NCBI GenBank assembly: GCA_028290925.1
Contig: JAQGIX010000413.1
Span: forward strand, 1-5,880
DNA: 5,880 nt
Origin: Phenylobacterium sp.
GTDB taxonomy: Bacteria; Pseudomonadota; Alphaproteobacteria; Caulobacterales; Caulobacteraceae
Direction: 5' to 3'
Shown here: piece after piece, positions 1-5,542 of the stretch
Layout: every line of letters starts with the position of its first letter
Numbering within the stretch: position 1 is the first letter of the stretch
Notes under the pieces: generated by a model
Seen by the model: only the letters and a program-made list of their open reading frames with translations
Told to the model about the DNA's origin: nothing
Databases searched by the model: none
Program-made: the position numbers and the translations under genes

Positions 1-83
1 CCGCCGCCGCCGCCGCCGAAGCCACCGCCGAAGCCGCCCGACCGCGGAGGCCGGGAGCCACCGCCGCCGCCGCTGCCGCCGGA
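1..83. repeat. CCG-rich microsatellite coding for poly-glycine tail
   Basis: Bases 1-18 are six perfect CCG units, and a second CCG-rich run spans about 61-82. Read on the minus strand these are GGC codons for the glycine tail of the cold-shock protein, with GGF and SR/PPR interruptions between them. Runs of identical codons like these are prone to slippage, so tail length may vary between strains, and assembly here may be error-prone. Confidence 0.75.
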
Positions 84-308
84 GGGGGCCGGTCCGTGGC
101 CGGTGACCACCAGATTGCCCGCCGCCAGCTTGCCGCTGCGCCGGTCTTGTTCCATTTCGAACTCGACCGTGTCGCCTTCGTTGAGGCCGCGGAGGCCTGC
201 CTGCTCGACTGCTGAGACGTGGACGAAGACGTCTGCGCCGCCGTCGTCCGGTTGAATGAATCCAAAGCCTTTAGCGGTGTTGAACCACTTGACCGTGCCG
301 CTCGCCAT
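1..308 (-). CDS. Cold-shock-domain protein with glycine-rich tail (3' end cut by window edge)
   Basis: Single-stranded nucleic-acid-binding protein of the CspA family; such proteins melt RNA secondary structure and act as cytoplasmic RNA chaperones. The start is the ATG at 308-306, which gives the family N-terminus [13 protein letters not shown]1 (KGFGFI, residues 13-18) and RNP2 (VFVHVS, residues 27-32) are intact, including aromatic residues W8, F15, F17, F28 and H30. The fold ends near residue 70. A tail rich in Gly, Ser, Pro, Arg and Phe follows from about residue 72 and is still open at the window edge (102 complete codons visible, no stop). Classical Csp proteins stop at about 67-70 residues, so this is an extended version. 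The ribosome-binding site is weak: AGG at 318-316, seven bases before the ATG. A candidate promoter lies at 376-348. The domain call is firm; the full length and any further C-terminal domain are unknown. Confidence 0.94.
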   Translation of the reverse strand, partial: MASGTVKWFNTAKGFGFIQPDDGGADVFVHVSAVEQAGLRGLNEGDTVEFEMEQDRRSGKLAAGNLVVTGHGPAPSGGSGGGGGSRPPRSGGFGGGFGGGGG

Positions 309-347
309 TCGTGTGCCTAACCGAGATAGAAGTCTTACGCCGCTTTC

Positions 348-376
348 ATCGTTGCCCGCGACGCCCCGGCCGTCAA
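348..376 (-). promoter_or_regulatory. Candidate promoter for the cold-shock gene
   Basis: On the minus strand TTGACGG (376-370) matches the Caulobacter housekeeping -35 consensus TTGaCgS. Fourteen bases later GCAACGAT (355-348) partly matches the -10 consensus GCTANAWC. Transcription would begin near 341 and leave a leader of about 33 nt. The -35 match is good and the -10 match is mediocre. This is inferred from consensus only. Confidence 0.38.
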
Positions 377-432
377 CGCGACGAGCCGTTCTGGCGTTGT
401 AACCGCGAAGATTGCGTCAGGCCAGCCGGACC

Positions 433-460
433 GTGACAGAACTGGCCAATCGGCTTATCA
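433..460 (+). promoter_or_regulatory. Weak candidate promoter for the LOG-family gene
   Basis: GTGACA (433-438) resembles a -35 box and is followed after 16 bases by TTATCA (455-460), a poor -10. If used, transcription would start near 467. That would exclude the upstream TTG (412) and GTG (433) as start codons and favour the TTG at 499. The support is weak and is listed mainly because it bears on the start choice. Confidence 0.2.
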
Positions 461-498
461 GCGTCGGCTCTTTTTCCCGGCGGCCAGGACGGCGGACC

Positions 499-1086
499 TT
501 GAAAAGCATTTGTGTTTATTGCGGTTCTTCCGCGGGGAACGATCCGGCGTTCCGCGCCGAGGCGGTGCGCGCGGGAACCTTGATCGCCGAGGCGGGCCTC
601 ACCCTGGTCTATGGCGGCGGCCGGGTCGGCCTGATGGGCCAGGTGGCGGACGCCGCGCTGGCCGCCGGCGGCAAGGTGGTGGGCGTCATGCCCGCCGACC
701 TGGTCAGCCAGGAGATCGCCCACACCGGCCTCACCGAACTGGTGGTGGTCAACTCCATGCACGAGCGGAAGTGGAAGATGGCCGAGCTGGGCGACGCGTT
801 CCTCTCGCTGCCCGGCGGGCCCGGCACCTTCGAGGAGTTCATCGAGCAGTGGACCTGGGCCCTGCTGGGCTTCCACGCCAAGCCCTGCGGCTTCGCCAAT
901 GTGAACGGCTACTACGAGCTGTGGCGCAAGACCGTGCAGCAGATGGTCGACGCGGGGTTCGTGGCCCAGCAGTACGGCGACATGCTGATCTACGAGCCGA
1001 CCACGCAGGGCGTGCTCGCCCGGTTCCGCACCTACGCGCCGCCGCCGCCCAAGTGGGGCATCGCGCCGGTGGAACAGCGGTACTAG
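499..1086 (+). CDS. LOG-family (TIGR00730-type) nucleotide 5'-monophosphate phosphoribohydrolase
   Basis: Rossmann-fold enzyme of the LOG / 'lysine decarboxylase-like' family. Characterised members hydrolyse the N-glycosidic bond of cytokinin riboside monophosphates or AMP, giving free base and ribose 5-phosphate in the cytoplasm. With the TTG start at 499 the protein is 195 residues, a usual family length, beginning at the conserved KSICVYCGSS strand. Visible motifs are the VYGGGRVGLMG loop (37-47), MHERK (87-91) and PGGPGTFEE (105-113), the last being the family's PGGxGTxxE catalytic and phosphate-binding signature. AGGA at 486-489, nine bases upstream, could serve as ribosome-binding site. 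The frame stays open back to a TAA at 400, so TTG 412 or GTG 433 are possible starts, but those extra residues look unlike the family. The stop lies six bases from the stop of the convergent TPR gene. The family is certain; the actual substrate is not. 'Lysine decarboxylase' would be a misannotation. Confidence 0.93.
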   Translation: MKSICVYCGSSAGNDPAFRAEAVRAGTLIAEAGLTLVYGGGRVGLMGQVADAALAAGGKVVGVMPADLVSQEIAHTGLTELVVVNSMHERKWKMAELGDAFLSLPGGPGTFEEFIEQWTWALLGFHAKPCGFANVNGYYELWRKTVQQMVDAGFVAQQYGDMLIYEPTTQGVLARFRTYAPPPPKWGIAPVEQRY

Positions 1087-1092
1087 GTCGTC

Positions 1093-2718
1093 TTAGATCA
1101 GGTCGAGGCCCGGCCTGGCCGCACCGCCGCGCCAGCCCTGCTTGGCCGCCGCGCGGTGCTCGCGGGCGTTGGCGGACTTGCCGAGCTTGGCCTCGGCCTC
1201 GGCCAGCACCGCCAGGGCCAGGGGGTCGGCCGGCCAGATCGCCAGCGACGCCTTCGCCTCCCGGGAGGCGTCCGCCGGGCGCCCGGCCTTCAGCTGCGCG
1301 GCGGCCAGGCTGCGGCGCACCGGATACCACCAGGGCGGCGGGTCGAAGTTGGTCGCCCAGACGCTCTCCTGCAGCTTGGCGGCCGTGGCGAACGCCTTTG
1401 CGGCTTCGTCCGGCTTGCCCTGCAGCATCGCCGCGCGACCCTCCAACACCGATGCGGCGACGGCCAGCATGTTGGGCGAGCCGACCTCCGTGGCCAGCGG
1501 CTTCACCGCGCGGATCGCGGCGGCCTCGGCCAGCACGGCGCGGGCGTCGCCGTCGGCCGCGAAAGCCTCGCCGCGCGCGTAGTGGCGCATGATCGCCAGG
1601 TAGCCCTGGTCGTTCCCCGCCTCCGGGATCGCCAGCGCCCTTCCCGGGGCGAAGCGGGCGTAGGCCACGTAGCTGCGGCCCAGCGCGGTGGAGCGTCGGT
1701 CGGCGGGCGAGCCCGCGGGAAACGCCACCGCGGCGTGGTCGGCGTACTTCAGCGCCAGCCGGCGGTCGCCGGCCATCAGGGCGCCGGCGATCCCGAAGGT
1801 GTCGTTGTGCAGGTAGTAGCGCGGCTGGCTGATGGGGCCTTTCAGACCCTCCTGGCCGGTGAACTGCCGGTCGGTCTTCATGGCCGCGGCGTTCAGCACC
1901 GCGACCTCCTCGTAGCGGCCGACGCGGAACAGGGTGTGGCCCCCCATGTGCACCAGGTGGCTGGCCCGCGGGGCCAGGCCCGCAAGCCGCTCCGCGTAGG
2001 GCAGGGCCAGCGCCGGCGTCCCGGCGAACTCGGTGGCGTGGATGTAGTAGTGGATCGCCGCGGTGTTCTTGGGGTCACGCTTCAGGATCGGCTCCAGGAG
2101 CGCCATCGCCGGCTTCACGCCGGAGAAGTCGTTGGCCCGCGCCGGGGTCAGCAGGGCCTCGGCCGCCAGCGCCGGGATGTCGTCGTGGCCGGCGAACCGC
2201 GGCGCGAGCCCGGCCATGGCGCGGCCGAAGGTCAGCTCACGGTCGATCGGGCTCTGGCCGGGCCGGTAGCGCGCCTGCAGGAGTGAGATCAGCGCCCGCG
2301 TGCGCTCGTCCCTGGCCAGCCCCTGGGCGCGGTCGGCGACGACCAACGCCGCGGCGCTCTCGGCCGGGGTGATGTCGTAGTTGAGCGTCGGCCCCAGCGA
2401 CAGCGCCTCGCCCCAGGCGCAGAGCGCGCATGTGGGATCGGCCGCGGCGGCGCGCTTGAACGCCACCTTGGCCTCCTCGTGGTAGAAGGCGTGGAAGAGT
2501 TGCAGGCCATAGTCGAACCAGGCCTGCGCCTCAGCTTTGTTGGTGTCGGCGGGAAAGCCGCCGCCGCCCACGCCGGTCACAATGGTCAGCCGGCCGGGCC
2601 CGGCCGGGGCCTGCGCCTCCGCCGCGCAGATGTAGCCGACGCCCACCGAGGTCGCGTCGCGCCCGGCGAGGCCGGGAACGGCGAGGGTCAGGCTCGCCAG
2701 CGCCAAGGCCAGTTTCAT
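1093..2718 (-). CDS. Exported tetratricopeptide-repeat-like protein of unknown function
   Basis: Protein of 541 residues. The ATG at 2718-2716 is chosen because a strong GGAGGA ribosome-binding site precedes it and the product then opens with a signal peptide (K2, hydrophobic stretch about residues 3-18); an upstream start at 2769 would bury that signal. Helical TPR-like repeats follow: residues 67-105 (FDYGLQLFHAFYH, then a DPTCALCAWG motif), about 196-250, 262-345 and 425-530. I recognise a family of exported TPR proteins with the pattern 'F..GL...F.H.EA...F..A...DP.CA.C.WG', an HYxIH motif (223-227), a HLVHMGGH motif (254-261) followed by F-RVGRYEE, and a PPWWYPVR motif near 471-478. TPRs are protein-binding scaffolds; no enzymatic domain is evident. 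It probably acts in the periplasm or at the envelope. It is transcribed divergently from the pentapeptide gene and convergently with the LOG gene. Function unknown; family membership is from memory of the motif pattern. Confidence 0.9.
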   Translation of the reverse strand: MKLALALASLTLAVPGLAGRDATSVGVGYICAAEAQAPAGPGRLTIVTGVGGGGFPADTNKAEAQAWFDYGLQLFHAFYHEEAKVAFKRAAAADPTCALCAWGEALSLGPTLNYDITPAESAAALVVADRAQGLARDERTRALISLLQARYRPGQSPIDRELTFGRAMAGLAPRFAGHDDIPALAAEALLTPARANDFSGVKPAMALLEPILKRDPKNTAAIHYYIHATEFAGTPALALPYAERLAGLAPRASHLVHMGGHTLFRVGRYEEVAVLNAAAMKTDRQFTGQEGLKGPISQPRYYLHNDTFGIAGALMAGDRRLALKYADHAAVAFPAGSPADRRSTALGRSYVAYARFAPGRALAIPEAGNDQGYLAIMRHYARGEAFAADGDARAVLAEAAAIRAVKPLATEVGSPNMLAVAASVLEGRAAMLQGKPDEAAKAFATAAKLQESVWATNFDPPPWWYPVRRSLAAAQLKAGRPADASREAKASLAIWPADPLALAVLAEAEAKLGKSANAREHRAAAKQGWRGGAARPGLDLI

Positions 2719-2722
2719 CCGA

Positions 2723-2731
2723 TCCTCCTCC
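2723..2731 (-). promoter_or_regulatory. Ribosome-binding site fixing the TPR protein start
   Basis: On the minus strand a GGAGGAGGA run (2731-2723) sits four bases before the ATG at 2718. It is the best Shine-Dalgarno match in the window and decides for the inner methionine over the one at 2769. Confidence 0.8.
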
Positions 2732-2800
2732 CCATGCCGCAGCGGGCACGCTAGCGCGCCGGCCGCCAAAGGTCAGGTGCGATCTCACCGTTACTCTACT

Positions 2801-2837
2801 GAGGCGAGCTGCCCTTCCATTATTCGCCTCTTAAGGG
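2801..2837 (+). repeat. Interlocking inverted repeats in the pentapeptide gene leader
   Basis: GAGGCGA (2801-2807) is a perfect inverted repeat of TCGCCTC (2824-2830). Within its loop CCCTT (2812-2816) pairs with AAGGG (2833-2837) just outside it. The two pairings interlock, so as RNA they would be competing hairpins or a strained pseudoknot upstream of the ATG at 2870. Arms this short can arise by chance. Confidence 0.35.
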
Positions 2838-2869
2838 TTGCGACACAGGTTTCGAATAACCTTGTTCCG

Positions 2870-3994
2870 ATGACGCTCGCGAGACTGACCAATCAGGCTC
2901 TGTCGGAGCCAATTAGACTCAAGCGCGACCGCTTCGAGGCGCTGGTGGCCGCACATGAGGCGTTCATCACCGGACGTCCGGGCGGCCGGCGCGCGACGCT
3001 CAGCTTCATCATCGCCTCCGGCTTCAACTGCGACCGTCGTGTTCTGAGCGACGCGCGCTTCGACGGCGCCGATTTCAGCGGCGCCAGCTTCGCGGGCGCC
3101 GATCTGAGCCGCGCCTCGCTCTACTGCGCCAACCTTTCCCGCTGCGACTTCCGCGGAGCGCGCTTGCAGCGCGCCGATCTGCGCGGCGCGACCTTCGCCG
3201 GCGCGAGCCTGGCCGGCGCCAATCTGGACCAGGCGGACATGCGCGCCGCGGTCCTATGGGCCAGCGACGAGGTGCGGGGCCTGCGCTGGGTCGGCGGACG
3301 CACGGCCGCCGCGGCCAATCCCGACGACGCCGGCGGCCCGGTGGCCCACGGCGTGGACTTCTCCAACTGCTCCTTGCAGGGCGCGCGGCTGCGCGACGCC
3401 AACCTGAAGAACGCCGACTTCACCGGGGCCAACCTGACCAATGCCGAGCTGGTCGGCGCGCGGCTGGAGGGGGTTCGCCTGAAGGGGGCGATCCTGACGG
3501 GTGTGGAGGTGGCCAGGCTCACCATCGCGCCTTCAGCGCTCAAGGAGTGCGTGCTGGATCCTTCGCAGGAGGCGCACGCCCGCATCGACCACATCAAGCG
3601 CGAGCTCGATCGGGCTCATGACTGGATCACCGGCGGCGGCGCCCCGGCCCACCTGGAAGGCTTCGACCTGCGTCCGGCGAGCGGGGCCTTCGTTGGCCGC
3701 TTGCTGGCCGGTCTCCGGGCCAGGGAGACCACCGCGATCGCCGTCGATTTCTCCGGCGCGCAACTGCAGGGCGCCAGCTTCGAGGGCGCCGACCTGCGGG
3801 CCGCCAACTTCACCGGCGCGGACCTGCGCGGCGTGTCCTTCGTGGGCGCCAATCTCGCCCACGCGGTCTTCCAGGACGCCCAGTTCGGCGAACTGGAGCT
3901 TCGCCCCGGCCTCAGGCTGCCCACCCGTTTCGACGGTGCGATCGTGGTGGGCGCCGCCGGCCTGCCGCCGGAGCCGGAGGCGCCGAGCGCTTAG
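2870..3994 (+). CDS. Pentapeptide-repeat protein with three separated repeat blocks
   Basis: Protein of 374 residues. An N-terminal segment (1-50) has a helix-like RFEALVAAHEAFITGRPGGRRA, of the sort seen before the repeats in several pentapeptide proteins. Then come A(D/N)LXX pentapeptides in three blocks: about 61-128, 161-215 and 291-340, for example DLSRASLYCANLS and ANFTGADLRGVSF. Such repeats fold into a right-handed quadrilateral beta-helix, usually used for protein binding; some members (Qnr, MfpA) mimic DNA and shield gyrase. Here an Ala/Gly-rich gap (129-160) and a charged, probably helical insert (about 223-288, with HIKRELDRAHDW) interrupt the helix, unlike the continuous Qnr/MfpA rods. 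There is no signal peptide or membrane segment, so it is probably cytoplasmic. The ATG at 2870 is preferred although no clear Shine-Dalgarno precedes it; a GTG at 2777 would add 31 unconvincing residues read through the AT-rich leader. Partner and role are unknown. Confidence 0.9.
   Translation: MTLARLTNQALSEPIRLKRDRFEALVAAHEAFITGRPGGRRATLSFIIASGFNCDRRVLSDARFDGADFSGASFAGADLSRASLYCANLSRCDFRGARLQRADLRGATFAGASLAGANLDQADMRAAVLWASDEVRGLRWVGGRTAAAANPDDAGGPVAHGVDFSNCSLQGARLRDANLKNADFTGANLTNAELVGARLEGVRLKGAILTGVEVARLTIAPSALKECVLDPSQEAHARIDHIKRELDRAHDWITGGGAPAHLEGFDLRPASGAFVGRLLAGLRARETTAIAVDFSGAQLQGASFEGADLRAANFTGADLRGVSFVGANLAHAVFQDAQFGELELRPGLRLPTRFDGAIVVGAAGLPPEPEAPSA
3050..3253 (+). repeat. Pentapeptide-repeat block 1 (coding)
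   Basis: Encodes about 13 consecutive A(D/N/S)(L/F)XX units (residues 61-128). At DNA level it is marked by recurring GGCGCC hexamers at 15-30 base spacings, which come from the repeated Gly-Ala steps. Confidence 0.8.
3350..3529 (+). repeat. Pentapeptide-repeat block 2 (coding)
   Basis: Encodes about 11 units (residues 161-220), degrading after LKGAILTGVEV into a non-repeat segment. It is separated from block 1 by an Ala/Gly/Asp-rich linker. Confidence 0.75.
3740..3889 (+). repeat. Pentapeptide-repeat block 3 (coding)
   Basis: Encodes about 10 units (residues 291-340), including DFSGAQLQGASF and ADLRGVSFVGANL. It follows the charged insert and ends before a Pro/Glu-rich C-terminus. Confidence 0.75.
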
Positions 3995-4000
3995 CGCGCC

Positions 4001-5062
4001 TCAGCCGAGCTCCAGCCGATAGACCTTGCTCGCCGTGCCGGAGAACAGCGCCGTCTTCTCAGCCGCGGAGGCCCCCTTGGCGATGTGCTTGAAGGCGTTC
4101 CACAAGGTCGCGTAGCTGCAGCTGCCCATATCGACGGGGAAGTTGCTCTCGAACATGCAGCGCTCAGGCCCGAAGGCCTCTATGCAGGTCTCGATATAGG
4201 GCCGCCATTCCTCGGCGAGCTGGGTCGAGGGGGCCCGCGGTTCGGCCAGGAACGAAGGGAAGTTGCAGAAGGCCATGGCCAGGCCGCCCAGCTTCACCAT
4301 CACGTTCGGCGATTTCGCCAGCTCGCGGATGTTGTCGCGCCAGACGCCGAAGCGCTCCTCCAGGCGGCCCTGGTAGCTCCCCCGGCCGAGCGGGGTGCCC
4401 ACATGGTCGAGGACGATGGTGGTCTCGGGAAAGGCCCGCGCCAGGTCGATGAGGTCGGGCAGCTGCGGCTCCAGCAGCCAGGCGTCGAAGGACAGGTCGA
4501 GCTCGGCCAGATACTTGAACCCCTGGCGGAACTGGTCCGACAGGTAGAGCCCGGCCTCGACGCGGTTCAGCGGGCCCAGCACCTCCTTGTCGGCCTCGAA
4601 GGAGGCTGAGTTGCGGATGCCCCGGAACCGCCCGCCGCCGGCCCGGATATGGGCCTCCAGCACCGGAACCACGCCGTCGCCCAGCAGCAGGTCCGCGCGG
4701 CTGACGATCCCGGCGCAGGCGCGGATCGGTCCGTAGGTTCCGCTGGCGCTCATCGCCGCTACGCCGTCCGCGAACTCTGTCTCGCCGACCCCGCGGTATT
4801 CCACCGCCCCGTCGGCCTTGTAGAAGGCGCCGCATTCCACGAACACGGTGGCGATGACGTTGTGGCCGCTGCCCGTGTCGGCCAGCAGCTCGTCCAGCAG
4901 GTAGCGCCGGGCGTCGCGGATGGCGGTCATGAACGGGTGCTCGGCCGCTTCGCCCGGAGGCTGGCCGGGCGCCGCATAGGTCCGTCGGTCCCACAGGTGG
5001 TGGTGCGGATCGACGATCGGCAGCTCGGGGTCGAGGATCGTCTCTGTCGCAGCCTGGCTCAT
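4001..5062 (-). CDS. Amidohydrolase-2 family TIM-barrel hydrolase (COG3618-like)
   Basis: Protein of 353 residues of the predicted metal-dependent TIM-barrel hydrolase group that includes sugar lactonases and 2-pyrone-4,6-dicarboxylate lactonase; members typically hydrolyse lactones or related esters in the cytoplasm. The barrel opens with IVDPHHHLWD, giving the HxH pair H20/H22. Further expected elements are VFVECGAFY (73-81), RFRGIRNSA (145-153, the barrel's 'RG(I)R' strand), VLDHVG with H220, and the C-terminal strand CMFESNFPVD (302-311). Where relatives such as LigI carry SDWP, this has SNFP, so N307 occupies the usual catalytic Asp position. The length is a little above the common 280-320, with an insert at about 25-60. 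There is no signal peptide. The start ATG at 5062 has a good GGAGG site five bases upstream. It lies 53 bp downstream of the DUF2061 gene on the same strand, so co-transcription is plausible. Substrate unknown. Confidence 0.92.
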   Translation of the reverse strand: MSQAATETILDPELPIVDPHHHLWDRRTYAAPGQPPGEAAEHPFMTAIRDARRYLLDELLADTGSGHNVIATVFVECGAFYKADGAVEYRGVGETEFADGVAAMSASGTYGPIRACAGIVSRADLLLGDGVVPVLEAHIRAGGGRFRGIRNSASFEADKEVLGPLNRVEAGLYLSDQFRQGFKYLAELDLSFDAWLLEPQLPDLIDLARAFPETTIVLDHVGTPLGRGSYQGRLEERFGVWRDNIRELAKSPNVMVKLGGLAMAFCNFPSFLAEPRAPSTQLAEEWRPYIETCIEAFGPERCMFESNFPVDMGSCSYATLWNAFKHIAKGASAAEKTALFSGTASKVYRLELG

Positions 5063-5066
5063 CGCG

Positions 5067-5073
5067 CCCTCCC
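5067..5073 (-). promoter_or_regulatory. Ribosome-binding site of the amidohydrolase gene
   Basis: GGGAGGG on the minus strand (5073-5067) lies four bases before the ATG at 5062 and supports that start. Confidence 0.7.
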
Positions 5074-5115
5074 GTTATGGTTGGGCTCACCCTAGCGTCG
5101 GGGCGATCGGCGGGG

Positions 5116-5412
5116 CTAGTGGGCGACGGCCCCCTCGGAGGTCGAGGCCGGCGCGGGCTTGGCTTCCGGCGCCGGTTCCGCCGCGGCCACCACCTTGTCC
5201 GCGCGGCCGAAGGGCGAGAGCGCCCAGGCGCGCTCGTGGAAATAGAACAGGATGATCTTGGTGAAGGTCTCCACCGAGGCGATGGAGGCGGCGAACACCA
5301 GCCGGCCGGTGACGAAATAGCTGATCACGAAGGTGTCGATGCTGCCGAGGATCCGCCAGCTGACGGCCTTCAGGAACGACCGGGAATGGGCTTCGGGCGC
5401 GCGCAGGAACAT
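5116..5412 (-). CDS. Small DUF2061 membrane protein
   Basis: Protein of 98 residues matching the DUF2061 pattern: SRSFLKAVSWRILGSIDTFVISYFVTG (10-36) and then ASIASVETFTKIILFYFHERAW (42-63). Two hydrophobic stretches (about 21-36 and 38-58) predict a two-pass inner-membrane hairpin. The conserved charged or polar residues (R11, K15, W19, R20, D26, E48, K52, H59, E60, R61) fit the family as I remember it. After residue 73 comes an Ala/Pro/Glu/Lys tail beyond the usual 60-70 residue core. The ATG at 5412 follows GGGGGAAAG, a usable ribosome-binding site. It precedes the amidohydrolase gene by 53 bp in the same direction with no terminator between, suggesting a shared transcript. The biochemical role of DUF2061 is not known; a link to the amidohydrolase rests on adjacency only. 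Confidence 0.92.
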   Translation of the reverse strand: MFLRAPEAHSRSFLKAVSWRILGSIDTFVISYFVTGRLVFAASIASVETFTKIILFYFHERAWALSPFGRADKVVAAAEPAPEAKPAPASTSEGAVAH

Positions 5413-5542
5413 GGCTTTCCCCCAGCATGGTTGCCGGTCTTGATGCCATCATGCCTGAGATTTCGCCCGCGAGTTATTCCCAGCCGGACAATAGGTTTTC
5501 TGGCCGGCCTCGCGGACCGCCCCACCGCCTGGTGCGGATACG
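5413..5542. other. Spacer upstream of the DUF2061 gene
   Basis: This 130-bp stretch should hold the promoter for the DUF2061-amidohydrolase pair. On the minus strand TTGTCC (near 5491) and an AATAAC (near 5475) are present but too close together for a standard promoter, so I make no promoter call. It also holds a GGCCGGCC palindrome and a GATGCCATC inverted repeat. No gene is seen. Confidence 0.4.

Larger units (their letters stand above)
2719..2869. other. Divergent intergenic spacer between TPR and pentapeptide genes
   Basis: This 151-bp region must carry the promoters of two divergent genes. From about 2790 to 2870 it is clearly more AT-rich than its surroundings. I see no convincing -35/-10 pair on either strand. 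It contains several short inverted repeats: GGTG/CACC around 2777-2788, GGTT/AACC flanking TTCGAA near 2848-2862, and the 7-bp pair listed separately. These could be operator sites, but nothing identifies a regulator. Confidence 0.5.

Noticed and set aside
1..83. CCG-rich repeats as a CRISPR array or a non-coding tandem repeat
   Set aside because: There are no spacers or fixed repeat unit; the bases are in-frame glycine codons of the cold-shock protein.
1107..1122. AGGC-CCG-GCCT inverted repeat as a terminator for the LOG gene
   Set aside because: The stem is only 4 bp with no T-tract, and it lies inside the coding end of the TPR gene; chance symmetry in GC-rich DNA.
510..1592. Long plus-strand open frame (360 codons) overlapping the LOG and TPR genes
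   Set aside because: Its product is an Arg/Pro/Ala/Gly-rich shadow with no recognisable domain. It runs out of frame through two well-supported genes, as expected at this GC content.
1156..2286. Long plus-strand open frame (376 codons) antisense to the TPR gene
   Set aside because: Low-complexity Gly/Arg/Val/Gln-rich shadow; the minus-strand TPR frame has a signal peptide, a ribosome-binding site and family motifs.
2719..2769. N-terminal extension of the TPR protein from the ATG at 2769
   Set aside because: It would place 17 residues, several of them charged, before the signal peptide and ignore the strong ribosome-binding site at 2731-2723.
2777..2869. N-terminal extension of the pentapeptide protein from GTG 2777
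   Set aside because: The segment is AT-rich, full of inverted repeats and encodes nothing family-like; the ATG at 2870 begins a sensible N-terminus.
3050..3889. Recurring GGCGCC hexamers as regulatory or recombination sites
   Set aside because: They coincide with Gly-Ala steps of the pentapeptide repeats and are explained by coding.
4164..5090. Minus-strand open frame (308 codons) shifted relative to the amidohydrolase
   Set aside because: It is the same strand read in another frame and gives an Arg/Pro/Gly-rich sequence; the amidohydrolase frame carries all the motifs.
5087..5452. Minus-strand open frame (121 codons) overlapping the DUF2061 gene
   Set aside because: Out-of-frame shadow; the DUF2061 frame is a clear family match with hydrophobic segments.
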